Below are positions 25,355 through 33,138 of a DNA stretch of 51,499 nucleotides, piece by piece. Numbering within the stretch: position 1 is the first letter of the stretch; every line of letters begins with the position of its first letter. This DNA is from Pseudonocardiaceae bacterium YIM PH 21723 (GTDB taxonomy: Bacteria; Actinomycetota; Actinomycetes; Mycobacteriales; Pseudonocardiaceae). The translations under genes were made by a program, and so were the position numbers. The stretch lies in NCBI GenBank assembly GCA_003600225.1, contig QZFT01000055.1:1-51499 (forward strand), given 5' to 3'. Below the pieces are notes generated by a model that was not told the DNA's origin, did no database searches, and was given only the letters and a program-made list of their open reading frames with translations.

Positions 25355-26626
25355 ATGGGTCACACTAAGTACATGTCCGAAGTAAGCCACGCCATCAGAC
25401 CGAGTGACTACTTCCGTGCGCTGACCGCACCGGGAGCGCCCCTGCCTGCCGCCGCCAGCCTGGTGGCCAGGCTGCCGATCGCGATGGGCAGCCTGGCGCT
25501 CATGCTCTACCTGATCCGGGTCTCCGGCTCGGTCGCGGTGGCCGGAGCGGCCGCAGCAGGCGTGCTGGTCGGCGTGGCCATCGGTTCGGTCATCCAGGGC
25601 AGGCTGATCGACCGCTACGGCGCGACCCGGCCGCTACTGATCGTCGCCGGACTCTTAGGCCTGTTCACTGTGAGTGAGGTCTGGGCGATCGAATCCGGGG
25701 CGCCGACCTGGCTACTCCTCGTGGTCAGCCTGGCCATGGGACTCGCCGAACCCCAGGTCGCCCCGGCCGCCCGAGCTCTCTGGACCCGGTTGCTGCCCCC
25801 CGGACAGCTGCGCAACGCCGCGTACAACTACGAGGCGATGAGCATGGAGGTCTTCTTCATCGCGGGCCCCGCACTGGCGGGCGCGCTGGCCGGCGCGCAC
25901 TGGGCGGGCACCGGACTGGTCGTCGCCTCCGGGCTGATGATGCTCGGCGCGGTCCTGTTCGCGTTGACCCCGGCGGTCCGCAGGTGGCGCCCGGAGCGCC
26001 GCACGACGAAGGTCAATCCGCTCGGATCGCTGGCCTTCCCCGGCATGCGTACCGCGGCCATCGCCGCCTTCGGCTTCGGCATCACCATCGGATTCATCGA
26101 GGTCGCGGCGCCTGCGGCGGCCGCCCAGTCGGGACACATCGCGATCAGCGGGGCGCTGATGAGCGTGTTCGCCGTCAGCTCCGTGTTGTTCGGCTTCCTC
26201 TACGGCCTGAGCCCGTGGCCACGTTCGCTGCACCTGCGGATTCCGGTCCTGGTCTTCGGCTTCGCCCTGGGCGCAGCCACCCTGGCCATCCCCACCAGCC
26301 TGTGGGGCATCGCCCTCGCGCTGGCGGCGGCGGGCGCGTTCGTCGCCCCGCAGGCGACGACCCACTCGGCGATCATCGACGTGGCCGCCCCGCGTGGCAC
26401 CGAGGCCGAGGCGTTCGGCTGGGTGGTCACCTCGGTCACCCTGGGCCTGGCCGCGGGTAACTCGCTCGGCGGTCAACTGGTCGAGCTGAGCGGAACCAGG
26501 TCGGCGTTCCTGGCCGGAGCGCTGGCCGCGCTGCTCGTCAGTGGGGTGCTGTACCTTCGCCGGCACACGCTTCAGGAGCCCGCTGAGAAGCAGAACAGCA
26601 GTGAGCTCGTTGATGTAGCACACTAG
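25355..26626 (+). CDS. MFS transporter
   Basis: A 423-residue major facilitator protein with about twelve spans. The MFS signature between spans 2 and 3 is seen as GRLIDRYGATRPLL, and MGLAEPQVAPAARALWTRLLPP and AFGWVVTSVTLGLAAGNSLGG are further family-like segments. It is probably an exporter of a drug or metabolite, but the substrate is not evident. Two ATGs are possible (25355 and 25373), neither with a clear ribosome-binding site, so translation may be leaderless; the operator-like repeats abut the first. It is part of an accessory block inserted between crp and the beta-lactamase-fold gene relative to the mycobacterial order. Confidence 0.88.
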   Translation: MGHTKYMSEVSHAIRPSDYFRALTAPGAPLPAAASLVARLPIAMGSLALMLYLIRVSGSVAVAGAAAAGVLVGVAIGSVIQGRLIDRYGATRPLLIVAGLLGLFTVSEVWAIESGAPTWLLLVVSLAMGLAEPQVAPAARALWTRLLPPGQLRNAAYNYEAMSMEVFFIAGPALAGALAGAHWAGTGLVVASGLMMLGAVLFALTPAVRRWRPERRTTKVNPLGSLAFPGMRTAAIAAFGFGITIGFIEVAAPAAAAQSGHIAISGALMSVFAVSSVLFGFLYGLSPWPRSLHLRIPVLVFGFALGAATLAIPTSLWGIALALAAAGAFVAPQATTHSAIIDVAAPRGTEAEAFGWVVTSVTLGLAAGNSLGGQLVELSGTRSAFLAGALAALLVSGVLYLRRHTLQEPAEKQNSSELVDVAH

Positions 26627-26663
26627 TTCGACAATGTCGGTGCCTCGTACTACTGTGCGATAC

Positions 26664-27770
26664 ATGGAACTCGACCTGACCGCATCGACCGACCGGCTGG
26701 CTGCGGCCGCGACGGCGGCCACCCGCCTGCTGTCCAGCAGGCTGGCCGATCCGGTGGGCGGGGGCCTGCTGATCGATGCCCGGCCGGACGGTGTGTTGCT
26801 GTCCGGCACCGATCGGGAACGCGATGTGCGGTTGTCGGTTCCGGCGCAGATCGGCTCGCCGGGACAGGCACTCGTGCCGGGCAGGCTGTTCGCCGAGACG
26901 CTGCGGTCGCTGCAGTCCGGTGAGGTCCGGCTGACCGTGGCCGAGGGCAGGCTGACGATCACCACACCGAGCGCGTTCTTCGCCTTACCGCTGCTGGACC
27001 AGACCGGATACCCGAGGCTGCCGGCGGCACCGCCGCTGTGTGGCCGGATACCGGCCGCGGCGCTGTCCGCCACCGTCGGCGCGGTGGCCGCGGCCGCCGC
27101 CCGGGACGACGCGGTGCCGATGTTCACCGGCGTCCGGCTGCGTTCGGCTGCCGACGGCCGGATGAGCCTGGTGGCCACCGACCGCTACCGGATGGCGATC
27201 GCCGATCTGGGCTGGCGGCCGGAGTCCGGCGCGGAACTGGACCTGCTGGTGCCCGCGGCGCTGCTGGCCGAGGTGGTCAAGCAGACGGCGCACAGCGGCG
27301 AGGTGGAACTGCGCGCCGACGGTGACCGGTTCGGCCTGTGCTGGAACCAGGATCAGGTGAGCAGCACGGTGCTGGCGGCCCGGTTCCCCGACGAGCAGCG
27401 GATCATTCCGGATACGGTGGAGTGCACGGCCGAGGTGGACACCGACGAGCTGCTGGGCGCCTTGCGCCGGGTGGCCAGGTACTCCGGGCCGGAGGGGGTG
27501 CTCGCGCTGCAGGCGAGCTCGGACGGATTACTGCTGAGCTCGGGGGATGACCGCAGCGGCTCCGCCCAGGAGACGGTGCGGGCCACGGTCACCGGCGAGG
27601 CCTTCCGCGCGTACCGGGCGAAGTACCTGATCGACTCACTGCAGCAGTTCCACGGCCATCGCGGCAGGCTGGGCATCAGCGCGAGCCGGGCCACGATCAT
27701 CCAGGCCGCCGACGACGACATCGAACGGGGAGAGCTCCGATATCTGGTGATGCCACTGCGAGCCGCCTGA
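26664..27770 (+). CDS. DnaN-like second sliding clamp
   Basis: A DNA polymerase III beta-clamp homolog of 368 residues, outside the dnaA-dnaN locus. The three-domain clamp layout is recognisable: LPLLDQTGYPRLPAAP closing domain 1, FTGVRLRSAADGRMSLVATDRYRMAIADLGW in domain 2, AARFPDEQRIIPD before domain 3, YRAKYLIDSLQQF, and the C-terminal YLVMPLR that resembles the clamp's peptide-binding edge (YLxMPxR). Divergent N-terminal residues (ELDLTASTDRLAAAATAATRLL) suggest it is not the replicative clamp. The ATG at 26664 is preferred over 26634. Second clamps in other actinobacteria include the griselimycin-resistance clamp; no related pathway is seen here. The stop overlaps the next gene's probable CTG start. 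Confidence 0.85.
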   Translation: MELDLTASTDRLAAAATAATRLLSSRLADPVGGGLLIDARPDGVLLSGTDRERDVRLSVPAQIGSPGQALVPGRLFAETLRSLQSGEVRLTVAEGRLTITTPSAFFALPLLDQTGYPRLPAAPPLCGRIPAAALSATVGAVAAAAARDDAVPMFTGVRLRSAADGRMSLVATDRYRMAIADLGWRPESGAELDLLVPAALLAEVVKQTAHSGEVELRADGDRFGLCWNQDQVSSTVLAARFPDEQRIIPDTVECTAEVDTDELLGALRRVARYSGPEGVLALQASSDGLLLSSGDDRSGSAQETVRATVTGEAFRAYRAKYLIDSLQQFHGHRGRLGISASRATIIQAADDDIERGELRYLVMPLRAA

Positions 27771-28291
27771 TCGCCCTGACCGGCGGTCCCGGCTCCGGGA
27801 AGACGACGGTGATCGAACTGTTGCGGGCCGCCGGGTACGCCACCGCGCCGGAGGCGGGCCGGGCGATCATCCGGCAGCAGCAGGCCATCGGCGGTTCCGC
27901 ATTGCCCTGGGCCGACCGGAGCCTGTTCGCCGAGCTGATGCTGGCCTGGGAACTACGCAGTCACCAGTGGGCGCTGGACCAGCCGGGGCCGGTGTTCTTC
28001 GACCACGCGGTGCCGAGCGTGGCCGGTTACCTCCGGCTCTGCGAGCTCCCGGTCCCGTCCCATGTGGACAGTGCGGCCCGGCTTTTCCGCTACCACCCCA
28101 CGGTGTTCGTGGCTCCGCCCTGGCCGGACATCTATCGCACGGACACCGAGCGGCAGCAGTCCGCCGACGAGGCGGTGGCCACGCATGACGCCCTGGTGGC
28201 CACCTACCGGCACTACGGCTATCGGCTCGTCGAACTGCCGCGGACCTCGCCGCAGAACCGGCTCGACTTCCTGCTGTCCGTTACGGGATGA
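27767..28291 (+). CDS. P-loop ATPase with probable CTG start (AAA_28/NadR-like)
   Basis: An ATPase/kinase-like protein of about 174 residues. Its Walker A motif, IALTGGPGSGKTTVIELLRAAGY, begins upstream of the first canonical start in this frame (GTG at 27809, inside the motif). Back to the stop at 27548 there is no ATG, GTG or TTG. I propose the CTG at 27767, whose CTGA overlaps the clamp gene's TGA exactly as ATGA overlaps do elsewhere. Later features are QPGPVFFDHAVPSVAGYLRL (Walker-B-like), PPWPDIYRTDTERQQSADEA and RYHPTVFVAPP, typical of the AAA_28 group. A frameshift from dnaN or a sequencing error are alternatives. Function unknown, probably linked to the clamp. Confidence 0.78.
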   Translation: MIALTGGPGSGKTTVIELLRAAGYATAPEAGRAIIRQQQAIGGSALPWADRSLFAELMLAWELRSHQWALDQPGPVFFDHAVPSVAGYLRLCELPVPSHVDSAARLFRYHPTVFVAPPWPDIYRTDTERQQSADEAVATHDALVATYRHYGYRLVELPRTSPQNRLDFLLSVTG

Positions 28292-28886
28292 CGCCGTTGA
28301 AGCTGCCGTACCGCCACAGCTGGTTCGACTGGGTGGCAGCGCCACAGCCCCACAGCTGGATGCCCGGATGCGCGGTGCCGATCTCTTCCTGCCGCAGGTC
28401 CAGGCACCGTCCGTTGTAGACGTTCCGGAGCCGGTAGATCCCGTAGATGCTGGTGCCGGAGCCGCCGGTGGCGATCCGGTCGAACTGCCACTGCTGGTTG
28501 GTCTGGGTGTCGGCCCCGCAGCCCCAGTACTGCACGGCTCCGCCGTCGCTACCGATGTCCTCCAGCCGCGCGTCCAGGCACGGGCCGCTGACGGAGGATC
28601 GGATCCGGTAGATCTTCCGGTCCTGGTCCACCGGAACCAACGTCCACGGGGTGGCCCAGTCCCCGCCGGAGCAGTTGCCCAGCCGGATCCGGACGCCGTT
28701 GCCGTAGTCGCCCGGCGCGTTCCCGAGGCACTTCTCGTACGGCTGGAAGCCGACGTATTCACTGGCGATCCAGCTGCCCACGGGTGGAGCGGGCGCCGGT
28801 GCGGCGAAGGTGAGAGCGAACGTCGCGATCGCCGTCGCGACGACTGACAATCTCGCGCTGAAAGTGCGCAGAATCCCCAAGTTCAT
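28281..28886 (-). CDS. Secreted ricin-type beta-trefoil lectin
   Basis: A 201-residue exported protein: signal peptide (GILRTFSARLSVVATAIATFALTFAAPA) followed by one beta-trefoil domain. The QxW signatures are visible as TQTNQQWQFDRIA and TQSNQLWRYGSF, each after a CLD(A/L)R and WGCGA segment (CLDARLEDIGSDGGAVQYWG and CLDLRQEEIGTAHPGIQLWG). Paired cysteines should form disulfides. Expected to bind galactose- or xylose-type sugars, but no catalytic domain is attached. The ATG has GGAGAC immediately before it, close to ideal spacing being absent. The last 11 bases overlap the convergent ATPase gene. Confidence 0.88.
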   Translation of the reverse strand: MNLGILRTFSARLSVVATAIATFALTFAAPAPAPPVGSWIASEYVGFQPYEKCLGNAPGDYGNGVRIRLGNCSGGDWATPWTLVPVDQDRKIYRIRSSVSGPCLDARLEDIGSDGGAVQYWGCGADTQTNQQWQFDRIATGGSGTSIYGIYRLRNVYNGRCLDLRQEEIGTAHPGIQLWGCGAATQSNQLWRYGSFNGVIP

Positions 28887-28969
28887 GTCTCCGGACGCTA
28901 CGGAGCCGACCCCATGATCGCCATCGAACGCCGCCCGATCAGCCGTCCGAGTTGGGCACGAACACCCAG

Positions 28970-29073
28970 TTGTCCACAGCCCACCAAACCATCCACAACC
29001 TGCACTTATCCGACCAAGATCGCTGGTAGATTCACTAGTGTTGGAGAGGTCAGCCCCCTGGGTGGGCGGGGCT
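28970..29073. repeat. DnaA-box/hairpin element, copy 2
   Basis: TTGTCCACA at 28970, CCATCCACA at 28989, then CGCTGGTAGATTCACTAG and a hairpin with AGCCCC at 29052 facing GGGGCT at 29068. Same arrangement as the block at 14070-14213. It precedes the pyrophosphatase-like gene. Confidence 0.55.
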
Positions 29074-29090
29074 TGTTCTCTCTGTTGGGG

Positions 29091-29447
29091 GTGGCGATCT
29101 TGGAGTTTTTTGCCGGGCTGGAGCGGTTGGTGGCCGGTGGGGGTGTCGTGGTGGAGCGGGCCCGGGGGTCGGCGCATCCGCGGTGTGCCGGGGCGATCTA
29201 TCCGGTGGATTACGGGTTCTTGCGGGACAGCACCTCGGCCGACGGGGCGGAGCTGGACGTGTTCGTGGGCAGCGCGACCGGGGCCGGTGTGGTCGGGGTG
29301 CTGCTGACCGCCGATCTGGGCAAGCGGGACGCCGAGATCAAGGTGCTGCTGGACTGCACCGCGGACGAGGTGCGGCTGGCCCAGCGGTTCCTGGCCGAGG
29401 ACCTGGAGATCGGCGGGCATCTGGTGTCGCGCGGTGCCCGGAGCTGA
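29091..29447 (+). CDS. Short inorganic-pyrophosphatase-like protein
   Basis: About 118 residues resembling the first two thirds of family I inorganic pyrophosphatase. Matching pieces: VVVERARGSAHPR, IYPVDYGFLRDS, DGAELDVFVGS (the first two metal-binding Asp) and VGVLLTADLGKRDAEIKVL (a second Asp pair spaced five residues apart, as in E. coli Asp97/Asp102). The C-terminal part with the conserved Tyr-Lys pair of full-length enzymes (about 170 residues) is missing. The GTG at 29091 or the TTG at 29100 is the likely start; the longer frame runs back through the repeat element. Catalysis is plausible but unproven. The stop TGA begins the inverted repeat that brackets the following minisatellite. 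Confidence 0.75.
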   Translation: MAILEFFAGLERLVAGGGVVVERARGSAHPRCAGAIYPVDYGFLRDSTSADGAELDVFVGSATGAGVVGVLLTADLGKRDAEIKVLLDCTADEVRLAQRFLAEDLEIGGHLVSRGARS

Positions 29448-29613
29448 CGAGGTTCGGGGAACTGCGAGCCGAAGGTGACGAGGATCGGGGGGGACTGTGA
29501 GTCGAAGGTGACGAGGATCGGGGGGGACTGTGAGTCGAAGGTGACGAGGATCGGGGGGGACTGTGAGTCGAAGGTGACGAGGATCGGGGGGACTGTGAGT
29601 CCGAACCTCGTCA
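29445..29613. repeat. 33-bp minisatellite inside a 13-bp inverted repeat
   Basis: Unit GACGAGGATCG(G)6-7ACTGTGAGTCGAAGGT begins at 29477, 29510, 29543 and 29576 (period 33), with a degenerate unit at 29446. The array is bounded by TGACGAGGTTCGG at 29445 and its exact reverse complement CCGAACCTCGTCA at 29601. It separates two convergent genes and probably began as their shared terminator. Confidence 0.85.
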
Positions 29614-29631
29614 ACTTCGGAGCAGCAGAGG

Positions 29632-30408
29632 TCAGCGGCCCTGCAGGTAGTCCAGCTGGGCGTGCACCGACAGCTCGGCGGCGGGCCAGAGGATCTCCGG
29701 GACGTCGGCGTACACCAGTTCCACCACCTCACGGGCGGTCGCCGTCGGACCGATCTTGTCCAGCGCGGTACGCACCTGCTCCAGGCGCGCCTGCCGGTGC
29801 TCCAGGTACTGCCGCGCGGTGCCGGCCACATCCGGTAGCTCCGGGCCGTGACCGGGCAGGCCGATCACGCCCTCGGGCAACGCGGCCAGCCGGTGCAGCG
29901 AGTCCAGGTAGGGCGCCAGGCGGCCGTCCGGGTGGGCGACGATCGTCGTGCCCCGGCCCAGGATGGTGTCCCCGGTGAGCACCGCGCCGTCGATCCGCAG
30001 GCACAGCGAGTCGGAGGTGTGCCCCGGCGTCAGCAGCACCTCGATGTCCAGGTCCCCTACCGGGATCCGTTCGCCGTCGGTCAGCGGTTCGGCGTCCACG
30101 CACCACTGGTCGTCCTGCGCGCGCACCGGGGCCTGTACCCGCTGGGCGAACTCCGCCGCCGCCTGGCTGTGGTCGAAGTGGCCGTGGGTGAGCAGCACCA
30201 GATCGACCGGCCCGAGCGCCGCCAGCCGATCGATGTGGTCGTCGCCGAGCTGACCGGGGTCGACCACCACCGAGCCGCCGCCGGCGCGCAGGATCCAGGT
30301 GTTGGTGCCGTCCAGGGTCATCATGTTCGGGTTGTTCTGCAGCAACACGGCGGCCGTCGGCGTGACCTGACGCAGTTCGCCGTACGCGGGGTGGGTCAGC
30401 TCAGTCAT
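29632..30408 (-). CDS. Metallo-beta-lactamase-fold hydrolase (Rv3677c-like)
   Basis: A 258-residue MBL-fold protein. The zinc-binding set is complete: LLTHGHFDHSQAAAEF (HxHxDH), LLTPGHTSDSLCLR, LTGDTILGRGTTIV and GLPGHGPELPD. The C-terminal helical region resembles the LACTB2/hydroxyacylglutathione hydrolase branch. Such proteins act as thioesterases or ribonucleases; which one is unknown here. The ATG at 30408 has GGAGA eight bases upstream and lies inside the end of the NUDIX gene (8-base overlap), so the two are coupled. Confidence 0.9.
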   Translation of the reverse strand: MTELTHPAYGELRQVTPTAAVLLQNNPNMMTLDGTNTWILRAGGGSVVVDPGQLGDDHIDRLAALGPVDLVLLTHGHFDHSQAAAEFAQRVQAPVRAQDDQWCVDAEPLTDGERIPVGDLDIEVLLTPGHTSDSLCLRIDGAVLTGDTILGRGTTIVAHPDGRLAPYLDSLHRLAALPEGVIGLPGHGPELPDVAGTARQYLEHRQARLEQVRTALDKIGPTATAREVVELVYADVPEILWPAAELSVHAQLDYLQGR

Positions 30409-31219
30409 GGGGAATCTCCACACGGAGTTGGTCGCCGTCGCGGACGATCTTGGGCAGGATCTGGTCGATGTCGCGGTCCATCGCGACCGCGCCCGCCACG
30501 GTCTCGTGTTTGCCGATCTGGATCAGTGTGAGCCAGGTCGGGGGCATCAGCATCCGGCGCCCCTGCTCGCCGTCCGCGATCGCGTCCACCGGGCGCTGCC
30601 AGCCCGCGCCCGACGCCTCGGAGGTGTTCCCGTCGGCCCGCTGCCCCGCCGGCAACGCGGCGACGAAGAACCGGGTGTCGTACCGGCGGGGTTCCTGAGC
30701 AGGGGTCACCCAGTTCGACCACGGGCGGAGCAGGTCGGCCCGCAGTACCAGGCCCGTCTCGGCCATGAACTGGGCGAACGAGATCTCCTTCGACTCCAGC
30801 TGAGCCCGGGCCTCCGCGTACTCCGCGGTGTCCGCCACCACGCTGTCCGGGTCGGGGCCGGCCAGCAGTACGCCGGACTCCTCGAACGTCTCCCGCACGG
30901 CCGCGCACACCAGGGACCGGGCCAGCTCCGGAGAACAGCCGAACCGGCTCCCCCACCACTCCGGCTGCGGTCCGGTCCACCCGATCGACGTATCAGCGTC
31001 GCGTTTGTCGACGCCGCCACCGGGGAAAACGGTCATACCGCCGGCGAAGGCCATGCCGGTCACCCGGTGTTGGAGGAACACCTCGAGACCGTCGGTTCCG
31101 TCGCGCAGCAACGCGACGGTGGCGGCGTCCTTGGGCTTGGCCGGTGGGCCATCCCCGTTGCCCACCAGGAAATTCGCGGGCAGGACCAGGTTGTTCGGCA
31201 GCTCAGGCAGTTCCGTCAC
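30401..31219 (-). CDS. NUDIX hydrolase (NUDT19-like)
   Basis: A 272-residue NUDIX protein with the split-box layout of the NUDT19/RP2p group: FLQHRVTGMAFAGGMTVFPG and GGGVDKRDADTS are separated from the metal-binding helix LVCAAVRETFEESGVLLAGP by an insertion of about 30 residues. NUDT19-type enzymes cleave CoA esters. With the downstream MBL-fold hydrolase it forms an overlapping pair, suggesting joint handling of CoA thioesters (inference). The start is ATG with no strong ribosome-binding site visible. Confidence 0.88.
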   Translation of the reverse strand: MTELPELPNNLVLPANFLVGNGDGPPAKPKDAATVALLRDGTDGLEVFLQHRVTGMAFAGGMTVFPGGGVDKRDADTSIGWTGPQPEWWGSRFGCSPELARSLVCAAVRETFEESGVLLAGPDPDSVVADTAEYAEARAQLESKEISFAQFMAETGLVLRADLLRPWSNWVTPAQEPRRYDTRFFVAALPAGQRADGNTSEASGAGWQRPVDAIADGEQGRRMLMPPTWLTLIQIGKHETVAGAVAMDRDIDQILPKIVRDGDQLRVEIPHD

Positions 31220-31438
31220 GAGGTCAGGCTAAATCGGATTCGACCGTTCAACCATTGGGTCACGCAATCAAATTTGACCGTTCGCCGACCGGCGATCCCC
31301 GGTCACCGATGAGGCAGCCCTGACTTCTTGTGGGTAACGCCGCTACGCGTCCAGAGTGTCCAGCGTCGGTTAGGCCCTCCAGGTGGTGTCAGGCCAGGGA
31401 CTCACCCGAACGTGGATGAGCGCTAACACGCACATCCT

Positions 31439-31454
31439 GTGATCGATGGATCAC
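31439..31454. promoter_or_regulatory. Palindrome upstream of the TPR gene
   Basis: GTGATC-GATG-GATCAC, 35 bases before the start at 31489. The outer TGTGA/TCACC half-sites resemble CRP sites but the spacing is 8 instead of 6. Possible operator. Confidence 0.35.
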
Positions 31455-31488
31455 CTGACCGGACCAAGCTGGAGCTCGAGGAGAGGAC

Positions 31489-32715
31489 ATGGCGATCAAA
31501 CACGTCGGGCCTTTTGCGCTCGTCTGCGTGATCGACCCGGAAACGCTGCACGAGTCCTTCGAGGACCCGGCAGCGGCCTCCGCCGAGCTCGACCGCCGGC
31601 TGGGCGTCCCGGTCCCGGAGGACCCGGAGACCGCCCGTGACCTGCTGGTCGACACCGGAACCGTGGCCCGCGTGCTCGGCAAGCTGGACGTGGCCGAGGA
31701 CCTGCTGCGCAGCGCGCTGAACCTGGCCCCGGAACGCACCGGGGCGATCAGCACCCGGGCCCGGCTGGCCCACGTGTTGCAGCGGCAGCAGCGGTTCGAC
31801 GAGGCCACCGCCGAACTGGACAGCTGCCTGCGCGAGGCGCAGACCGAGCCGGGGCTGGCCGACCAGCTGCACCACCAGGCGGGCGAGTGCGCCTACGACC
31901 TGGGCGACTGGGACGGCGCGGTCCGGCATTTCCGGATCGCCCAGCAGATGCGCGAGCTGAACGGCGACCCGCAGCTGGCCGCCACCACCGAGGTGGCCAT
32001 CGACGCGGCCGACGCCTGCCGGACCGCCGCAGCGGTGGACGCGGAACTGCGCCGCATCGTGCCCGCGATGGGCGAACGGCTACGGCCGCGCGGCATCCAG
32101 TTCCTCGCCGCCCAGGGCATGCCGCACCCGGACGTGATCGTCGAACTGCGCACCCTGCTGCTGGCCGGACCGGTGTCCGAGCAGGTCGTCGAGGCCCTGT
32201 ACTACCTGAAGCCGGCCGGGAGCGAGACCCTCTCCGAGGCGCTGGCCGACCTGGTGCGCGACCGCTGGCTGATCCAGCAGCGTGGCGCCTACCAGGCGAC
32301 GGACCACACCCGGGCGCTCATCGAGGGCATCGTGGAGCTGGCCGATGTGATCGTCCGGCAGGACTGGGGACACCCGGAGAGCCTGCTGCAGCTGGCCGAT
32401 CAGGTACTGGCCGGCAACACCGACCTGGACACCCCGCTGTGCCGCGCCTGGCTGGACGCCGCGCCCGCGGGCACCCCGGCGGGCCGGTTGTTCGACCGAT
32501 GTCTGTCGCTGCACCACCACCAGGGGGAGGCCCGCAGCGCCGCCCTGCGCGCCATGCACCTGACCCGCGAGGACCTGGCGCAGCTGCCCGCGCAGCACCC
32601 CGTCCGCCGGGATCTGCGCACGCTCACCGGGCGGATCGCGGGCCGGCTCTACCGGCCGCTGCCGCAGCCGTTGCGGGAGGCCATGGTCGCCCAGCTGCGT
32701 GCTCTGCCCGCCTGA
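31489..32715 (+). CDS. TPR-containing protein of unknown function
   Basis: A 408-residue soluble helical protein. The N-terminal third contains two to three tetratricopeptide-like units, e.g. TVARVLGKLDVAEDLLRSAL, LAHVLQRQQRFDEATAELDS and ECAYDLGDWDGAVRHFRIAQ. The rest is helical without a recognised domain, ending LRDLTLTGRIAG-like helices and REAMVAQLRALPA. The ATG is preceded by a good GAGGAGAGG. TPR proteins act as scaffolds or peptide sensors; no partner is evident, although the PadR cassettes follow immediately. Confidence 0.75.
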   Translation: MAIKHVGPFALVCVIDPETLHESFEDPAAASAELDRRLGVPVPEDPETARDLLVDTGTVARVLGKLDVAEDLLRSALNLAPERTGAISTRARLAHVLQRQQRFDEATAELDSCLREAQTEPGLADQLHHQAGECAYDLGDWDGAVRHFRIAQQMRELNGDPQLAATTEVAIDAADACRTAAAVDAELRRIVPAMGERLRPRGIQFLAAQGMPHPDVIVELRTLLLAGPVSEQVVEALYYLKPAGSETLSEALADLVRDRWLIQQRGAYQATDHTRALIEGIVELADVIVRQDWGHPESLLQLADQVLAGNTDLDTPLCRAWLDAAPAGTPAGRLFDRCLSLHHHQGEARSAALRAMHLTREDLAQLPAQHPVRRDLRTLTGRIAGRLYRPLPQPLREAMVAQLRALPA

Positions 32716-32756
32716 GCCGCTGACAAAATCGGACAGGTTCCACCATACGGCTGCCG

Positions 32757-32783
32757 AGATACTCTGCGTTGCGATATATCTAG
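32757..32783. promoter_or_regulatory. PadR promoter/operator, copy 1
   Basis: A 27-base block ending in GCGATATATCTAG, four bases before the padR-like ATG. It is identical in 24 of 27 positions with the block before the second padR-like gene. GATATATC is a perfect palindrome of the type bound by PadR proteins, so autorepression is likely. Confidence 0.6.
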
Positions 32784-32787
32784 CTCC

Positions 32788-33138
32788 ATGAGTCGTCGTG
32801 AACTGTCCGAGCAGTCGTTCCTGGTGCTCAGCGCGCTGACCAGGGAACCCCTGCACGGCTACCGGATCACCCAAGAGGTCGAGGAACTGTCCGGCGGCCG
32901 GGTCCGGCTGCGCGTCGGCACCCTCTACGGCGCACTGGACCGGCTGGCCGGTGACGGCCTGATCGAGCTGGACCGCGAGGAGATCCTGGACGGCAGGCTT
33001 CGCCGCTACTACCGCCTGACGGACGCGGGGGCCACGCTGCTGGCCGACGAGGCCCGGCGACTCTCGGAGAACGCCCGGATCGCCACCGAGCGACTGGGGT
33101 TGCGCGCGTTCATGCCGCTACCTGGGGGTGCGGCATGA
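32788..33138 (+). CDS. PadR-family regulator 1
   Basis: A 116-residue PadR winged-helix repressor. The N-terminal domain is typical: FLVLSALTREPLHGYRITQE, then GTLYGALDRLAGDGLIELDR and GRLRRYYRLTDAGATLLADE, followed by a dimerisation helix. Only 4 bases separate the ATG from its putative operator, so the transcript is nearly leaderless. The stop overlaps the next ATG by four bases (ATGA). PadR repressors respond to small lipophilic compounds or envelope damage and usually control an adjacent membrane protein, which is the arrangement here. Confidence 0.93.
   Translation: MSRRELSEQSFLVLSALTREPLHGYRITQEVEELSGGRVRLRVGTLYGALDRLAGDGLIELDREEILDGRLRRYYRLTDAGATLLADEARRLSENARIATERLGLRAFMPLPGGAA

Noticed and set aside
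26664-27770. Griselimycin-type resistance clamp
   Set aside because: A second clamp alone does not show this; no peptide-antibiotic genes are in the window and the pocket residues cannot be compared here.
29445-29613. CRISPR array
   Set aside because: The 33-base units are contiguous with no unique spacers and no cas genes are present.
28281-29831. 516-codon minus-strand frame including the lectin
   Set aside because: Only the last 201 codons, from a start followed by a signal peptide, look like a protein; the upstream part reads the minisatellite and a shadow of other genes.
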